Positions 28,261 to 36,685 of a DNA stretch of 64,000 nt are shown in pieces; positions within the stretch are counted from its first letter, which is position 1; each line of letters opens with the position of its first letter. Where the stretch lies: NCBI RefSeq assembly GCF_009193305.1, contig NZ_WBVS01000005.1:1-64000 (forward strand), in the 5' to 3' direction. The position numbers and the translations under genes are program-made. The DNA is from Bifidobacterium cebidarum. Lineage in GTDB: Bacteria; Actinomycetota; Actinomycetes; Actinomycetales; Bifidobacteriaceae. A model generated the notes under the pieces. The model was given only the letters and a program-made list of their open reading frames with translations, was not told the DNA's origin and did no database searches.

Positions 28261-29134
28261 TATAATTTCTGCCAATAATCAATCTAGATATTAATTTATA
28301 TCCATTTATAATACCTTTTAATATCGATTTGATTTTATCAAATTTATTCTTTTCAAAAAGACAAACTCTAAACAATATATATATATTTCTAATGTTTCCT
28401 CGAATAAAATGAAGTATTAAACTATTTTTAGCGGGATAATAGATATTATTTTGTGCAATATAATATAAGCGAAATGCGTTATGCTCAAAAAATGTGTATT
28501 TAAGCTTACCGAAACAAATGGTTGTTGGAGTTCCCAATGAATGTTCGAGCTTTACGAGTGAAGTTTGTACAATCTTGTATCCTGCTTTTCTTAAACGAAA
28601 ACAGAAATCAAAATCTACGCTATCAATAAACAAAACCTCGTCGAAGCCACCAACTGTATCCCATGCCGATACGGATGTGCAGGCGCCGGATGTAATACAT
28701 GTTCTTACAAATCCGTAATCAAGCTTTGGCTTATGACCTATAATAACATTCGATCTATCAACAATAACTGGTGCAGCTATACCTACTTTGGGAATATCGT
28801 TTATTAATGGGATTAGGTATTTAAAATAATTATTGGGGCAAACTGAATCCTGATCTAATGTTAAGACCCACTCAAACTTATTCTCTTCAGCATATTTAAA
28901 AGCTATATTTAATGCTTTAGCAATTCCGTAATTCTCTTTACATTTAATTAGATGTGCATTATATTTGACGGCAATACTTGTTATCGAATCTATATTATTT
29001 GAACAATTGTCGACTATGACCAATTCATTAACTTGATTAGTTATAGACTCAATGTTTTTTATTAATAAATGGTCGTCGGGATTATAAGTAATAATACTGC
29101 AAAGTATGTTGTAATTCTGTTGTTCTGATTTCAT
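28253..29134 (-). CDS. Glycosyltransferase family 2 (rhamnosyltransferase-like)
   Basis: A 293-residue GT-A enzyme. Seen: NILCSIITYNPDDHLLIKNIESI at the start, VDNCSNNIDSI, KENYGIAKALNIAFKYAEEN near residue 80, LTLDQDSVCPNNYF with the Asp-x-Asp metal site near residue 97, and VGGFDEVLFIDSVDFDFCFRLRKAGYKIVQ near residue 161. This pattern (LDQDS, then FIDxxDxEFCxR) is the RfbF/WbbL rhamnosyltransferase subgroup, so dTDP-rhamnose is a plausible donor. AT-rich. It is a paralogue of the next upstream gene, 48 nt away, and overlaps the frameshifted GT4 by 8 nt. Confidence 0.87.
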   Translation of the reverse strand: MKSEQQNYNILCSIITYNPDDHLLIKNIESITNQVNELVIVDNCSNNIDSITSIAVKYNAHLIKCKENYGIAKALNIAFKYAEENKFEWVLTLDQDSVCPNNYFKYLIPLINDIPKVGIAAPVIVDRSNVIIGHKPKLDYGFVRTCITSGACTSVSAWDTVGGFDEVLFIDSVDFDFCFRLRKAGYKIVQTSLVKLEHSLGTPTTICFGKLKYTFFEHNAFRLYYIAQNNIYYPAKNSLILHFIRGNIRNIYILFRVCLFEKNKFDKIKSILKGIINGYKLISRLIIGRNYNE

Positions 29135-29182
29135 ACATTACAATCCTTTTTTGCCATGCGAAGAGAGGGATTAAATAGATAC

Positions 29183-30103
29183 TCAATTATGAGTAATTTG
29201 CCATTCTGGTACTTGTTTTTTTAAACCTTCAGTCGTTCCTTTTATTATTGCCTTTAAAACTTTCTTTTTATTATCTGCTCTGATAAAACTGGGAATAATA
29301 TAACATGGAATAAAGCCTAGATAGCTATGGCAATTATAATTATTAAAACCTACTTTTCCATATGCACGTAGTTTTCGGTTTGCGTAAATAATATTCCGAC
29401 ATGTGTAGTATACTCTTAATGGAGACACGTTTTTTTTGTACGAAAGCTTTGCTATATTTTGACAATGCAAAATTTCACTTAGCTTTATCCATAGTTTTTG
29501 TTGAAATCTTTGTTTTGGTTCAATATTCCCGAATTCTTGATCTAATACCCACTGATTTAATCGAATTATCTTATAGCCACTAGCTGTTAATCGTTTGCAA
29601 AACTCATTATCTACAAGATCGATAAACATGTACTCATCAAATTCGCCTATTTCCTTCCACGCTTTGATAGATGTACAGCTTCCTGAAGTAATTGTCTCTT
29701 TTATGTAATCTATTCTGTTGTTATCTATTACCTTCAGATATGGTCTTCTCTTGTCAAAATACTGAGGACATATAATACCAATTTTGCTGTCTTTGGTATG
29801 GGACTCAAAATCCTGAAGCATACCTTTTTCTATAATAGAATCTTGGTCTAAGGTAAGCATCCATGTGAATCCGTCATTCATTGCTTTTCTCATTAGATAA
29901 TTTAAGGCATAGGCTATTCCGTGATTATGATTATCTGTATAATAGTCGGCATTATCAGGAATCTTGATATTATTATTATTTGTTGAATTATCGTATATGT
30001 ATAACTTTTCAACCTGAGATGCTGTAATGCGAATATTATCATTTACTCGCGAGATGTTATCTGGGTTAAATATGACAATTCCTGCCGCAATTGTATTCTT
30101 CAT
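29183..30103 (-). CDS. Glycosyltransferase family 2 (rhamnosyltransferase-like)
   Basis: A 306-residue GT-A enzyme related to its neighbour at 28253. Seen: IAAGIVIFNPDNISRVNDNI, YDNSTNNNN, HNHGIAYALNYLMRKAMNDG near residue 65, MLTLDQDSIIEKGML with the metal-binding LDQDS, ITSGSCTSIKAWKEIGEFDEYMFIDLVDNEFCKRLTASGYKI near residue 138-178. It matches the RfbF-type rhamnosyltransferases. ATG at 30103 was chosen because AAGGAAC lies just upstream; an in-frame codon at 30124 has none. It begins 24 nt after the Alg13-like gene. Two consecutive rhamnosyltransferases suggest a rhamnose-rich repeat unit for module B. Confidence 0.86.
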   Translation of the reverse strand: MKNTIAAGIVIFNPDNISRVNDNIRITASQVEKLYIYDNSTNNNNIKIPDNADYYTDNHNHGIAYALNYLMRKAMNDGFTWMLTLDQDSIIEKGMLQDFESHTKDSKIGIICPQYFDKRRPYLKVIDNNRIDYIKETITSGSCTSIKAWKEIGEFDEYMFIDLVDNEFCKRLTASGYKIIRLNQWVLDQEFGNIEPKQRFQQKLWIKLSEILHCQNIAKLSYKKNVSPLRVYYTCRNIIYANRKLRAYGKVGFNNYNCHSYLGFIPCYIIPSFIRADNKKKVLKAIIKGTTEGLKKQVPEWQITHN

Positions 30104-30127
30104 ATGTTCCTTAATGAGTATCAAATA

Positions 30128-30625
30128 TTAGTGTAATAATTTTTTGACGATTACTTCTAATCGTTCATTAAATAATGCATTATTGCTTATCGTGTTTACT
30201 TGTATTGATCGAGCAATTTGATCATAATTCTGTATTGCCGAATAAATATCTTTAATGTTGTATATGGGTATAATGTTATTAAAGCGTTTTGTCACCGCTT
30301 CAATAAAATCCACTTGATGATTATTGATATGCTCGTTAAACTCCACTTTTCGAGGTACCACAATAGGTATTTTTCCTTCTTTGAGTGGCATTAAGAAACT
30401 GGAAGGACCTCCGTGCGAAATCACAATATGAGCTTCATCCACTTTTTGTTGCATTTCATCATAAGGAAGAAACTTCTTCCACTCGCAATGCTTAGGCTCA
30501 TAGGTGCTGTACCCGGTTTGCATGAACACTGGTTCATCAATCACACCTTCGCCTTTAAGCTCATCCACAGCCCTAATCAGACGATTAAACGGCTGCTCGT
30601 GTGTCCCGACAGTTACAAATATCAT
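30128..30625 (-). CDS. Alg13-like catalytic glycosyltransferase subunit (PssE/CpsG type)
   Basis: A 165-residue protein equal to the C-terminal half of a GT28 enzyme. Seen: MIFVTVGTHEQPFNRLIRAVDEL at the start, VFMQTGYSTYEP, and AHIVISHGGPSSFLMPLKEGKIPIVVPR near residue 70-98, the UDP-sugar pocket. In streptococcal capsule loci the pair Cps14F/Cps14G (Alg14/Alg13 types) makes a beta-1,4-galactosyltransferase, with this subunit catalytic. Start: ATG at 30625 follows AAGGAAG; the longer frame (30649) would overlap the upstream gene. Partner is the gene just before it. Confidence 0.88.
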   Translation of the reverse strand: MIFVTVGTHEQPFNRLIRAVDELKGEGVIDEPVFMQTGYSTYEPKHCEWKKFLPYDEMQQKVDEAHIVISHGGPSSFLMPLKEGKIPIVVPRKVEFNEHINNHQVDFIEAVTKRFNNIIPIYNIKDIYSAIQNYDQIARSIQVNTISNNALFNERLEVIVKKLLH

Positions 30626-30638
30626 AAAAAGAACTTCC

Positions 30639-31088
30639 TTAGAACACACTGCCTAAGTTGATGGCTTTGGGATAAACGTTGAGCATCTCTTCCCATTCAA
30701 CGATGAACCGATCAGTCACCGGTGTGACGAGACGTCCTGTGAGCGTGGGTTTGTCAATTCGATCGAACACTTCCAAGTAAACGGTCTTGGCACCAAATAA
30801 TTTGCCCAGCCAAAAGAAGGGGACAGCAATGGCTGCACCAGACGAAATTATTAGATCTGGACGCTCTCGCCGCAACACCTTCCACGCCAATACAGTATTG
30901 CGAAACAGATTAGGTATATTACGGTTCGTGGGAAAGAAGCAATGATACACTTTCTCTCCCTGAAGTGCGCTATTGGCATCTTCCTTATCGAAAGTCACCC
31001 AGAAACGATTGTGCTTACTCCAAAACGGCTTTAGCATTATCAAATGAGTCAAATGGCCGCCGCTGGAACTGACCAAACATACTTTCAT
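30639..31088 (-). CDS. Alg14-like glycosyltransferase membrane subunit (PssD/CpsF type)
   Basis: A 149-residue protein, first gene of module B. Seen: MKVCLVSSSGGHLTHLIMLKPFW at residues 1-23, the glycine-rich motif of Alg14/PssD, RRERPDLIISSGAAIAVPFFWLGKLFGAKTVYLE near residue 78-111 with the membrane-associating helix, and ESFDR-like EVFDRIDKPTLTGRL. It anchors and activates the Alg13-like partner 14 nt downstream; together they add the second sugar, often galactose, to the primed lipid. The leader element copy 2 lies 43 nt before its ATG. Confidence 0.88.
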   Translation of the reverse strand: MKVCLVSSSGGHLTHLIMLKPFWSKHNRFWVTFDKEDANSALQGEKVYHCFFPTNRNIPNLFRNTVLAWKVLRRERPDLIISSGAAIAVPFFWLGKLFGAKTVYLEVFDRIDKPTLTGRLVTPVTDRFIVEWEEMLNVYPKAINLGSVF

Positions 31089-31131
31089 TAGGCGCTCACC
31101 GAAATCATGATGACGGGGAGATTGAATCTGA

Positions 31132-31152
31132 CATAACCGCCCTTATCGGCTA
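31132..31152 (-). promoter_or_regulatory. EPS leader element, copy 2 (ops-like)
   Basis: The same 21 bases as copy 1, on the minus strand, 43 nt before the first ATG of module B. Identity to copy 1 extends 7 further bases downstream, giving 28 identical bases. A TAGATT hexamer at 31204-31209 (minus strand) is a possible -10 about 52 nt upstream, so the element would lie in the 5' leader RNA. Confidence 0.6.
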
Positions 31153-31249
31153 AAACCGCGGAGAAGAGCGCTAAAACCTTGATTTTTCAACAAAAAATTC
31201 GGTAATCTAAACACAGTGTGAAGAAGCATTGCAAAGACCGAGAAGGCAC

Positions 31250-31279
31250 TTGGAGCTTGGAGACACCCGAGCGTATACT
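31250..31279 (+). promoter_or_regulatory. Candidate promoter of EPS module C
   Basis: TTGGAG at 31250-31255 and TATACT at 31274-31279 are separated by 18 nt. Transcription would begin near 31286, so leader element copy 3 would be copied about 55 nt after initiation. It lies in the 314-bp divergent region between modules B and C, and the B promoter probably overlaps it on the other strand. Confidence 0.4.
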
Positions 31280-31339
31280 CTCTGTGAGAATTGTCCGAGA
31301 AGCGAGAACACGGGAGAATGGGTATGGATAACCTAAAAA

Positions 31340-31360
31340 TAGCCGATAAGGGCGGTTATG
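31340..31360 (+). promoter_or_regulatory. EPS leader element, copy 3 (ops-like)
   Basis: All 21 bases match copies 1 and 2, then the sequence diverges. It ends 42 nt before the ATG at 31403 (46 and 43 nt at the other two copies). The flanking sequence differs on both sides, so the 21 bases stand out as selectively kept. About 190 bp separate it from the oppositely oriented copy 2. Confidence 0.6.
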
Positions 31361-31402
31361 GCAGTTTTGCTCCCGTAATGGGCGAATAGGGTGCCGACTG
31401 CC

Positions 31403-32524
31403 ATGTCGGAGACTCTTCGTGTTGCCCAGGTTGTTGGCCGGATGATGGGTGGTGGCGTCGAGGCCACCGTGATGAACCATTACCGCCATATCGACCGGGA
31501 CAAGATCCAGTTCGATTTCATAGTACAGGATGACTCGACCGTCGTACCCGCCGAGGAGATCGAGTCCCTGGGCGGACGCGTGTTCACCATCCCCTCCTAC
31601 AAGCAGCTGCCTTTATATATAAAGGAGTGCGAGAGGCTGTTCCGCGAGCTCAAGCCGACGATCGTGCACTCACATATGAACGCGTTGAGCGTATTCCCCT
31701 TGGGCGCCGCCAAACGGGCCGGGGTACCCGTGCGCATCGCCCACAGCCATTCCACATCCAATCCGCGCGAATACGCGAAGACCGCGGTGAAGATGGCGCT
31801 GCGCCCGTTCTCCCACGTATATCCCACGCATTACGCGGCCTGCTCGCACTACACCGCCCAATGGCTGTTCGGCAACAAGCTGGATGCCAGCGGCCAGGTG
31901 CGCATCATCCATAACGCCATCGAACCTGAGAGGTTCCGCTTTGATGCAGATGTGCGTGCCGCCAAGCGGACCGAGCTGGGCATTGCCGATGATCAGCTGC
32001 TCATCGGACAGGTGGGCCGCATGTGCTTTCAGAAGAACCAACTGTTCACCCTGGATGTGTTCAAACAGGTTCTCGAGCGCCGCCCAGACGCAATCCTCGC
32101 CCTCGCCGGAGACGGCGACATGATGGACGAGGTCAAGCAGCGTATTCAGGAATTGGGTATCGAACGATCCGTACGCGTGCTCGGCATCCGCAACGACATG
32201 AACGAATTATGCCAGGCGTTCGATGTGCTCGCGCTCCCCTCCACGTACGAGGGACTATCCGTGGTGGCCGTGGAAGCACAGGCCGCCGGTCTGCCGATTC
32301 TGGCCTCGACCAACGTGTCTCGAGAGACCGCCGTCATTCCCGGACTCATACGGTTCATCCCACTCAACAACCAACCGCAGTGGATCAATGCCTTGGCCTT
32401 CACACCCATAACCGGCCAGCACCAGGACACCCATAATCTCATACGCCAAGTCGGATACGACATCAACGACAGCGCCCAACAACTCGGTGAATGGTACACA
32501 CAGCTCACTCTCAAGCGTCAGTAA
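31403..32524 (+). CDS. Glycosyltransferase family 4 (EpsF-like)
   Basis: A 373-residue GT-B enzyme, first gene of module C, GC-rich. Seen: LRVAQVVGRMMGGGVEATVMNHYRHIDR at residues 5-32, VHSHMNALSVFPLGAAKRAGVPVRIAHSHST near 92, GQVGRMCFQKNQLFTLDVF opening the donor domain near 200, and EGLSVVAVEAQAAGLPI near residue 286, containing the E-x7-E motif. This is the EpsF/EpsD group of B. subtilis-type EPS loci. ATG at 31403 was preferred to an in-frame GTG at 31391 because it gives the standard N-terminus; neither has a strong ribosome binding site. Likely adds an early sugar to the repeat unit. Confidence 0.87.
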   Translation: MSETLRVAQVVGRMMGGGVEATVMNHYRHIDRDKIQFDFIVQDDSTVVPAEEIESLGGRVFTIPSYKQLPLYIKECERLFRELKPTIVHSHMNALSVFPLGAAKRAGVPVRIAHSHSTSNPREYAKTAVKMALRPFSHVYPTHYAACSHYTAQWLFGNKLDASGQVRIIHNAIEPERFRFDADVRAAKRTELGIADDQLLIGQVGRMCFQKNQLFTLDVFKQVLERRPDAILALAGDGDMMDEVKQRIQELGIERSVRVLGIRNDMNELCQAFDVLALPSTYEGLSVVAVEAQAAGLPILASTNVSRETAVIPGLIRFIPLNNQPQWINALAFTPITGQHQDTHNLIRQVGYDINDSAQQLGEWYTQLTLKRQ

Positions 32525-32558
32525 CAAGCGAAAACAGTCCAAGAACGCGAAAAAAGAC

Positions 32559-33590
32559 ATGCAAGAAAAATCATCGATAGCACCCGACACAGGCAATGAG
32601 GAATCGCACTCTCCTCTAGTAACAGTTATTGTTCCGGTATACAACGTGGAGCAATACGTAGAACAGTGCTTAGACAGTATTTCCAGTCAAACTTACCGGA
32701 ATCTTGAAATCATCGTTATCGATGATGGCTCTACAGATGAATCTGGTCGTATCTGCGATGAATTCGCAAGCCGTGATTCACGAGCCACTGTTATTCACGA
32801 AGATAATTGTGGCTTGAGCGGCGCACGCAACAATGGGATTCGTTTAAGTCATGGTGAATGGATCTCATTCATCGATTCCGATGACTATCTCTCACCTATA
32901 TATATAGAAACGCTGATATCGACAGCATTGCAGACAAAGTCGCCGATTGCTCGCGTCCCATTTGGAAAGCCTTTCACTGATGGGCAAACATGCACTTTGA
33001 CAAATTCCATCAAGGAAGTCCCATCTCCCACCGTGCTTTCATCCCAACAGATGCAAAAAGACCTGTTATATCAGCAATACGATACAGCGATGCAATGGGG
33101 AGTATATGAAAGATGGACTCTTGGAGATGATCCGTTCCCACTAGGCCTGTATTACGAAGATCTCGCCACTTTATATAGAGCCATTCACCGCATATCACAA
33201 GTCGCAATGGTGGAATGTCGAGAAATATATGCCTATCGCATGCGGTCCGATAGCCAAATCCGTCAATCCTTTAGACCAGTGAAAGCACAGTCCGCTCTTA
33301 AAGTGAGCGAACAACTAGAAAATGAAATATGTAACTGGTATCCGGAGTTAGCAGCTGCCGCGGCTTCCCGATGCTTCTCCGTAAACCGAATGGTATTTGC
33401 TCAGATTCCAATCCAAGAAAAGCAGACGCGCAATATTATTTGGCAACGTCTAAAGCGCTACCGTTCCACTGTGCTCATAGATCATGAAGCACGAACCCGA
33501 GAACGAATAGCCGCTTTCATCACTTTGCTAGGAATCTGGCCGTTCACATGGTTTTGCAGTGTTTGCAGGCATATCGGACTGATGCGCTGA
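32559..33590 (+). CDS. Glycosyltransferase family 2
   Basis: A 343-residue inverting GT-A enzyme. Seen: LVTVIVPVYNVEQYVEQCLDSISSQTYRNLEIIVIDDGSTDESG near residue 21-64, GLSGARNNGIRLSHGEWISFIDSDDYLSPIYIETL with the metal-binding DSDD near residue 110, and a C-terminal region with YYEDLATLYRA, the ED motif of the catalytic base. It adds one sugar to the growing lipid-linked oligosaccharide. ATG 32559 is 34 nt after the preceding stop; a longer start at 32487 would overlap that gene. Composition falls to medium GC from here on, unlike the first gene of the module. Confidence 0.86.
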   Translation: MQEKSSIAPDTGNEESHSPLVTVIVPVYNVEQYVEQCLDSISSQTYRNLEIIVIDDGSTDESGRICDEFASRDSRATVIHEDNCGLSGARNNGIRLSHGEWISFIDSDDYLSPIYIETLISTALQTKSPIARVPFGKPFTDGQTCTLTNSIKEVPSPTVLSSQQMQKDLLYQQYDTAMQWGVYERWTLGDDPFPLGLYYEDLATLYRAIHRISQVAMVECREIYAYRMRSDSQIRQSFRPVKAQSALKVSEQLENEICNWYPELAAAAASRCFSVNRMVFAQIPIQEKQTRNIIWQRLKRYRSTVLIDHEARTRERIAAFITLLGIWPFTWFCSVCRHIGLMR

Positions 33591-33601
33591 AAGAGGAAGA
33601 T

Positions 33602-34525
33602 ATGGCGAAATACGATAGCCTACTAAGCATAGCGAAAGTATTAAAGCGCGTTCCCGGGTTAAAAAGTACGACACGTCAGTATAACCGTTGGCGCCATTCC
33701 ATGATTGAGAATAAGCTCTCTCCTTTCTTGAAACAAGCAGAATCTGCATGTTTCAACACAACCAGGCCAGTACCCTATTCATCAATCAAGGACCCAGGTA
33801 TCATCTGGATATTCTGGTGGCAAGGTATCGATACCGCACCTGAGATAGTACGCTATTGCATAAATTCCATCAAAACTCACGCTGGTCATCGTCGTGTAAT
33901 TCTTATAGACAAAGACAATATTCGCCAATATACAACTCTGTCTGAGCATGTGTTCGATTTAGTGAATTCGGGCGCCATAACACTCACACATCTGTCTGAC
34001 TTATTAAGGTTCAATCTGCTCTACAACTATGGCGGATTGTGGATGGATGCCACATTATTAACCACGGAATCACTTGACTCTGTTGATACCAGTACGTTAT
34101 TCACTTGTTCCGGATTCAACGACCCGACACTATTCAATGTCAGCGAAGGACGCTGGACCGGGTTTTTCATTGGAGGCCCTGCTGGACAGCCTTTGTTCCT
34201 ATTCATGGATAATTTTTTTTCCAACTATTGGCAGAACAACAGCGAAATGCCGGACTATTTCCTTATTGATTATGCTCTTGATTACGCATGGTCCAGCAAT
34301 ATCGGCAACTTCAGAAATACTTGCCTACGGTATAAAGATATTCAACCACGAATGTTTGATCTACAACAATCACTTTCAAATACATCTTTTCTTTCGATGC
34401 ATTGGGAAGAAATTACCGATAAAACCTATATATTCAAACTCTCATATAAGAAGACAACATCCACTCAAGCCAAATACCTAATGAGGCAAATCAATCAAAC
34501 CAAATTTAAACCTTACAAGAAATAA
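33602..34525 (+). CDS. Capsular polysaccharide synthesis protein (GT32-like)
   Basis: A 307-residue GT-A protein. Seen: IIWIFWWQGIDTAPEIVRYCINSIKTHAGHRRVILIDKDNI near residue 62-100 and LTHLSDLLRFNLLYNYGGLWMDATLL near residue 135-160, with the D-x-D-like acidic pair (MDA) of the capsular synthesis / Och1-like glycosyltransferases, often galactosyl- or mannosyltransferases. Start: ATG 33602 directly follows AGAGGAAGAT, 11 nt after the preceding stop; the frame upstream to 33548 overlaps that gene. AT-rich third positions. Cytosolic, no signal peptide. Confidence 0.85.
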   Translation: MAKYDSLLSIAKVLKRVPGLKSTTRQYNRWRHSMIENKLSPFLKQAESACFNTTRPVPYSSIKDPGIIWIFWWQGIDTAPEIVRYCINSIKTHAGHRRVILIDKDNIRQYTTLSEHVFDLVNSGAITLTHLSDLLRFNLLYNYGGLWMDATLLTTESLDSVDTSTLFTCSGFNDPTLFNVSEGRWTGFFIGGPAGQPLFLFMDNFFSNYWQNNSEMPDYFLIDYALDYAWSSNIGNFRNTCLRYKDIQPRMFDLQQSLSNTSFLSMHWEEITDKTYIFKLSYKKTTSTQAKYLMRQINQTKFKPYKK

Positions 34526-34534
34526 TAAATAGAA

Positions 34535-35662
34535 ATGATATATTTTGTCATATTTGGAATATCCGCATGTATTTCCATATTATCAGACTATTACATTCAA
34601 AAGAGTCATCTTGGTAAAAAAGATGTCAGAGTCTGGTTTTTTGCATTTATAGCAATCACTGTTGTCAGTATATTAAATGGGATAAGAGATTATTCCATCG
34701 GAACAGATATCCAAGTTTACGGAAACAGTGTTTTTATTTATGCCGCACAATCCCACTCTCTTACACAATTCCTTGACTTATGCGTCAATAGTATTGGAAT
34801 GACAGAATATGGATACGCTCTGCTGAACTATATTGTTGCAAGATTCTCAACAAGCCCTCATGTTTTTTATTTAATACTTGGAATATTAACGAACAGCCTT
34901 GTATATTGGGGCATTACTCGTATGCAAAAATTTAGCGGCATACCTCTGGCTTGGCTAACGTATCTATTAGTGTTCTACCCCTCAACCTTGAATCTTTTAA
35001 GACAATCACTCGCCATAGCCATAATATTTGTAATGTGCACATATGCATTTGATAAACGCTACAAACTTAGTGTTATTCTAATTATTCTAGCTTATACCAT
35101 GCATCACAGTGCAATACTGGGGTTTTATCTACTATTCTTTATATGGCTGCTCCAAAGAAAACAAGATAAAAAGCGACACACATTCTATCTAATTATATTT
35201 TCATTTCTCACAGCCTCCTTATATGCAATAATAAGTTGGCTAAATTCTACAGGATACATTCAAGATAAATATTCACAATATATCACTATACCTTCAGAAT
35301 CTATCAGCCTAGCGAATTCGATTCTCATTCGTATACCATTTATCATATTAATACTTTTCATATTAGCCAACAACTCAACAATATCATTAAAACAACAAAT
35401 ACTTTATATTTTTATAATAGGAGAAATACTTTTATTACCATTGCAACTTATTTCCGCCACAGCATTCAGAATCAGCCTTTATTTTGGTATTTTTAAAATT
35501 CTTGTTTATCCTAATGTACTCAAAGAAGTTCAAGGATTGACATTCACTAAAAATGCCATATATATAGCTTTCCTTCTTTTCTATTTTATATGGCAAATAA
35601 TCATCCAAGGATCCAACGAAGTGTATCCATTTGTAATCGCCAATGATTTATCACTCTTCTAG
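34535..35662 (+). CDS. EpsG-type repeat-unit polymerase (Wzy), module C
   Basis: A 375-residue integral membrane protein with about 10 hydrophobic segments. Seen: NGIRDYSIGTDIQVYGNSVFIYAAQS near residue 48-72 (the G-x-R-x-x-x-x-G-T-D motif of EpsG), LVFYPSTLNLLRQSLAIAIIFV near 147 and LAYTMHHSAILGFYLLFF near 185, where the His and Arg are conserved. EpsG proteins join repeat units at the outer face of the membrane. It is 9 nt after the GT32-like gene and 12 nt before the next GT2. AT-rich. Confidence 0.85.
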   Translation: MIYFVIFGISACISILSDYYIQKSHLGKKDVRVWFFAFIAITVVSILNGIRDYSIGTDIQVYGNSVFIYAAQSHSLTQFLDLCVNSIGMTEYGYALLNYIVARFSTSPHVFYLILGILTNSLVYWGITRMQKFSGIPLAWLTYLLVFYPSTLNLLRQSLAIAIIFVMCTYAFDKRYKLSVILIILAYTMHHSAILGFYLLFFIWLLQRKQDKKRHTFYLIIFSFLTASLYAIISWLNSTGYIQDKYSQYITIPSESISLANSILIRIPFIILILFILANNSTISLKQQILYIFIIGEILLLPLQLISATAFRISLYFGIFKILVYPNVLKEVQGLTFTKNAIYIAFLLFYFIWQIIIQGSNEVYPFVIANDLSLF

Positions 35663-35674
35663 ATAGAAATAACC

Positions 35675-36685
35675 ATGTACAATTATAGATTATCTATTAT
35701 AATTCCTGCATATAATATGGACTCGTGCATTAAGTCATGTTTAAACTCTCTATTAAAAAAACCAACCATGGATGCACAAATTATCGTGATAAACGATGGA
35801 TCGACAGATAGTACCGAAGAAGTGCTATCCTCATTTAAAGGATATGAGAACTATTCGTATGTAACCACTGAAAATCATGGTGTTTCTGCGGCCCGCAACC
35901 TAGGAATCACCATGGCTCAAGGTGAATATGTTTGGTTCGTTGACGCAGATGATCAAATCGATTCCACATTCATTGAACGGGCCATTTCACTTCTCAAAAA
36001 AGGTACATCACATGGAAATCAATGGGATTGGCTTGTTTTTGGTTCATTGAATATCTTTGCCTCCGGCAATACAACATCACATGCATTGCAAAATGACTTG
36101 AGATTAGAAACACGTAAACAATTCCACAATCATTTCGATGATATATTCAGCCAACTTCCATATAACGTACCTTGGAACAAATTTTTTAAACGCACTATCA
36201 TCATGGAACATCGGTTATCTTTCCCGCCGATGACCACTGGCGAAGATGCCGCATTTATAACTTCATATTTACCTTATGTCAATACCTGCTGTGTCTTAGC
36301 TGAAACTCCATATTACTATCAACTTGAATCTTCATCATCTATGCGATCAACACATCGAGCATTGAAAGAGTATCAGGATAATCGAAATCGGATATTCTCT
36401 CAAACTAAAACATTCCAAAGGTTAGGTTTAAAGAGCGATAAAGTCACATCCGAATCGGTATATCGACTCATATATGGAACTTATATACTCCTTTACCAGT
36501 CTGTTCACAACAAACAGAACAGCTTAAAAGTCTTTTTAAGAAGCACACACGCTTTACCTGGTCTCACAGAATTTCTTGCTCTAGCCGAAAATCTCCCTAT
36601 GACTCCTCGCATACGAATCCTACGTTTCTTCGTACAACATCCATTTGCCTTTTATTTGTATTACCAGATAAGGAGTGCACGATGA
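35675..36685 (+). CDS. Glycosyltransferase family 2
   Basis: A 336-residue GT-A enzyme. Seen: RLSIIIPAYNMDSCIKSCLNSLL at the start, IVINDGSTDSTEEVL near 40, ENHGVSAARNLGITMAQGEYVWFVDADDQID near residue 69-100 with the metal-binding DADD, and MTTGEDAAFITSYLPY near 190 holding the catalytic acid (GED). It adds a sugar to the lipid-linked repeat of module C. Its stop overlaps the next ATG by 4 nt (ATGA). Donor unknown. Confidence 0.87.
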   Translation: MYNYRLSIIIPAYNMDSCIKSCLNSLLKKPTMDAQIIVINDGSTDSTEEVLSSFKGYENYSYVTTENHGVSAARNLGITMAQGEYVWFVDADDQIDSTFIERAISLLKKGTSHGNQWDWLVFGSLNIFASGNTTSHALQNDLRLETRKQFHNHFDDIFSQLPYNVPWNKFFKRTIIMEHRLSFPPMTTGEDAAFITSYLPYVNTCCVLAETPYYYQLESSSSMRSTHRALKEYQDNRNRIFSQTKTFQRLGLKSDKVTSESVYRLIYGTYILLYQSVHNKQNSLKVFLRSTHALPGLTEFLALAENLPMTPRIRILRFFVQHPFAFYLYYQIRSAR

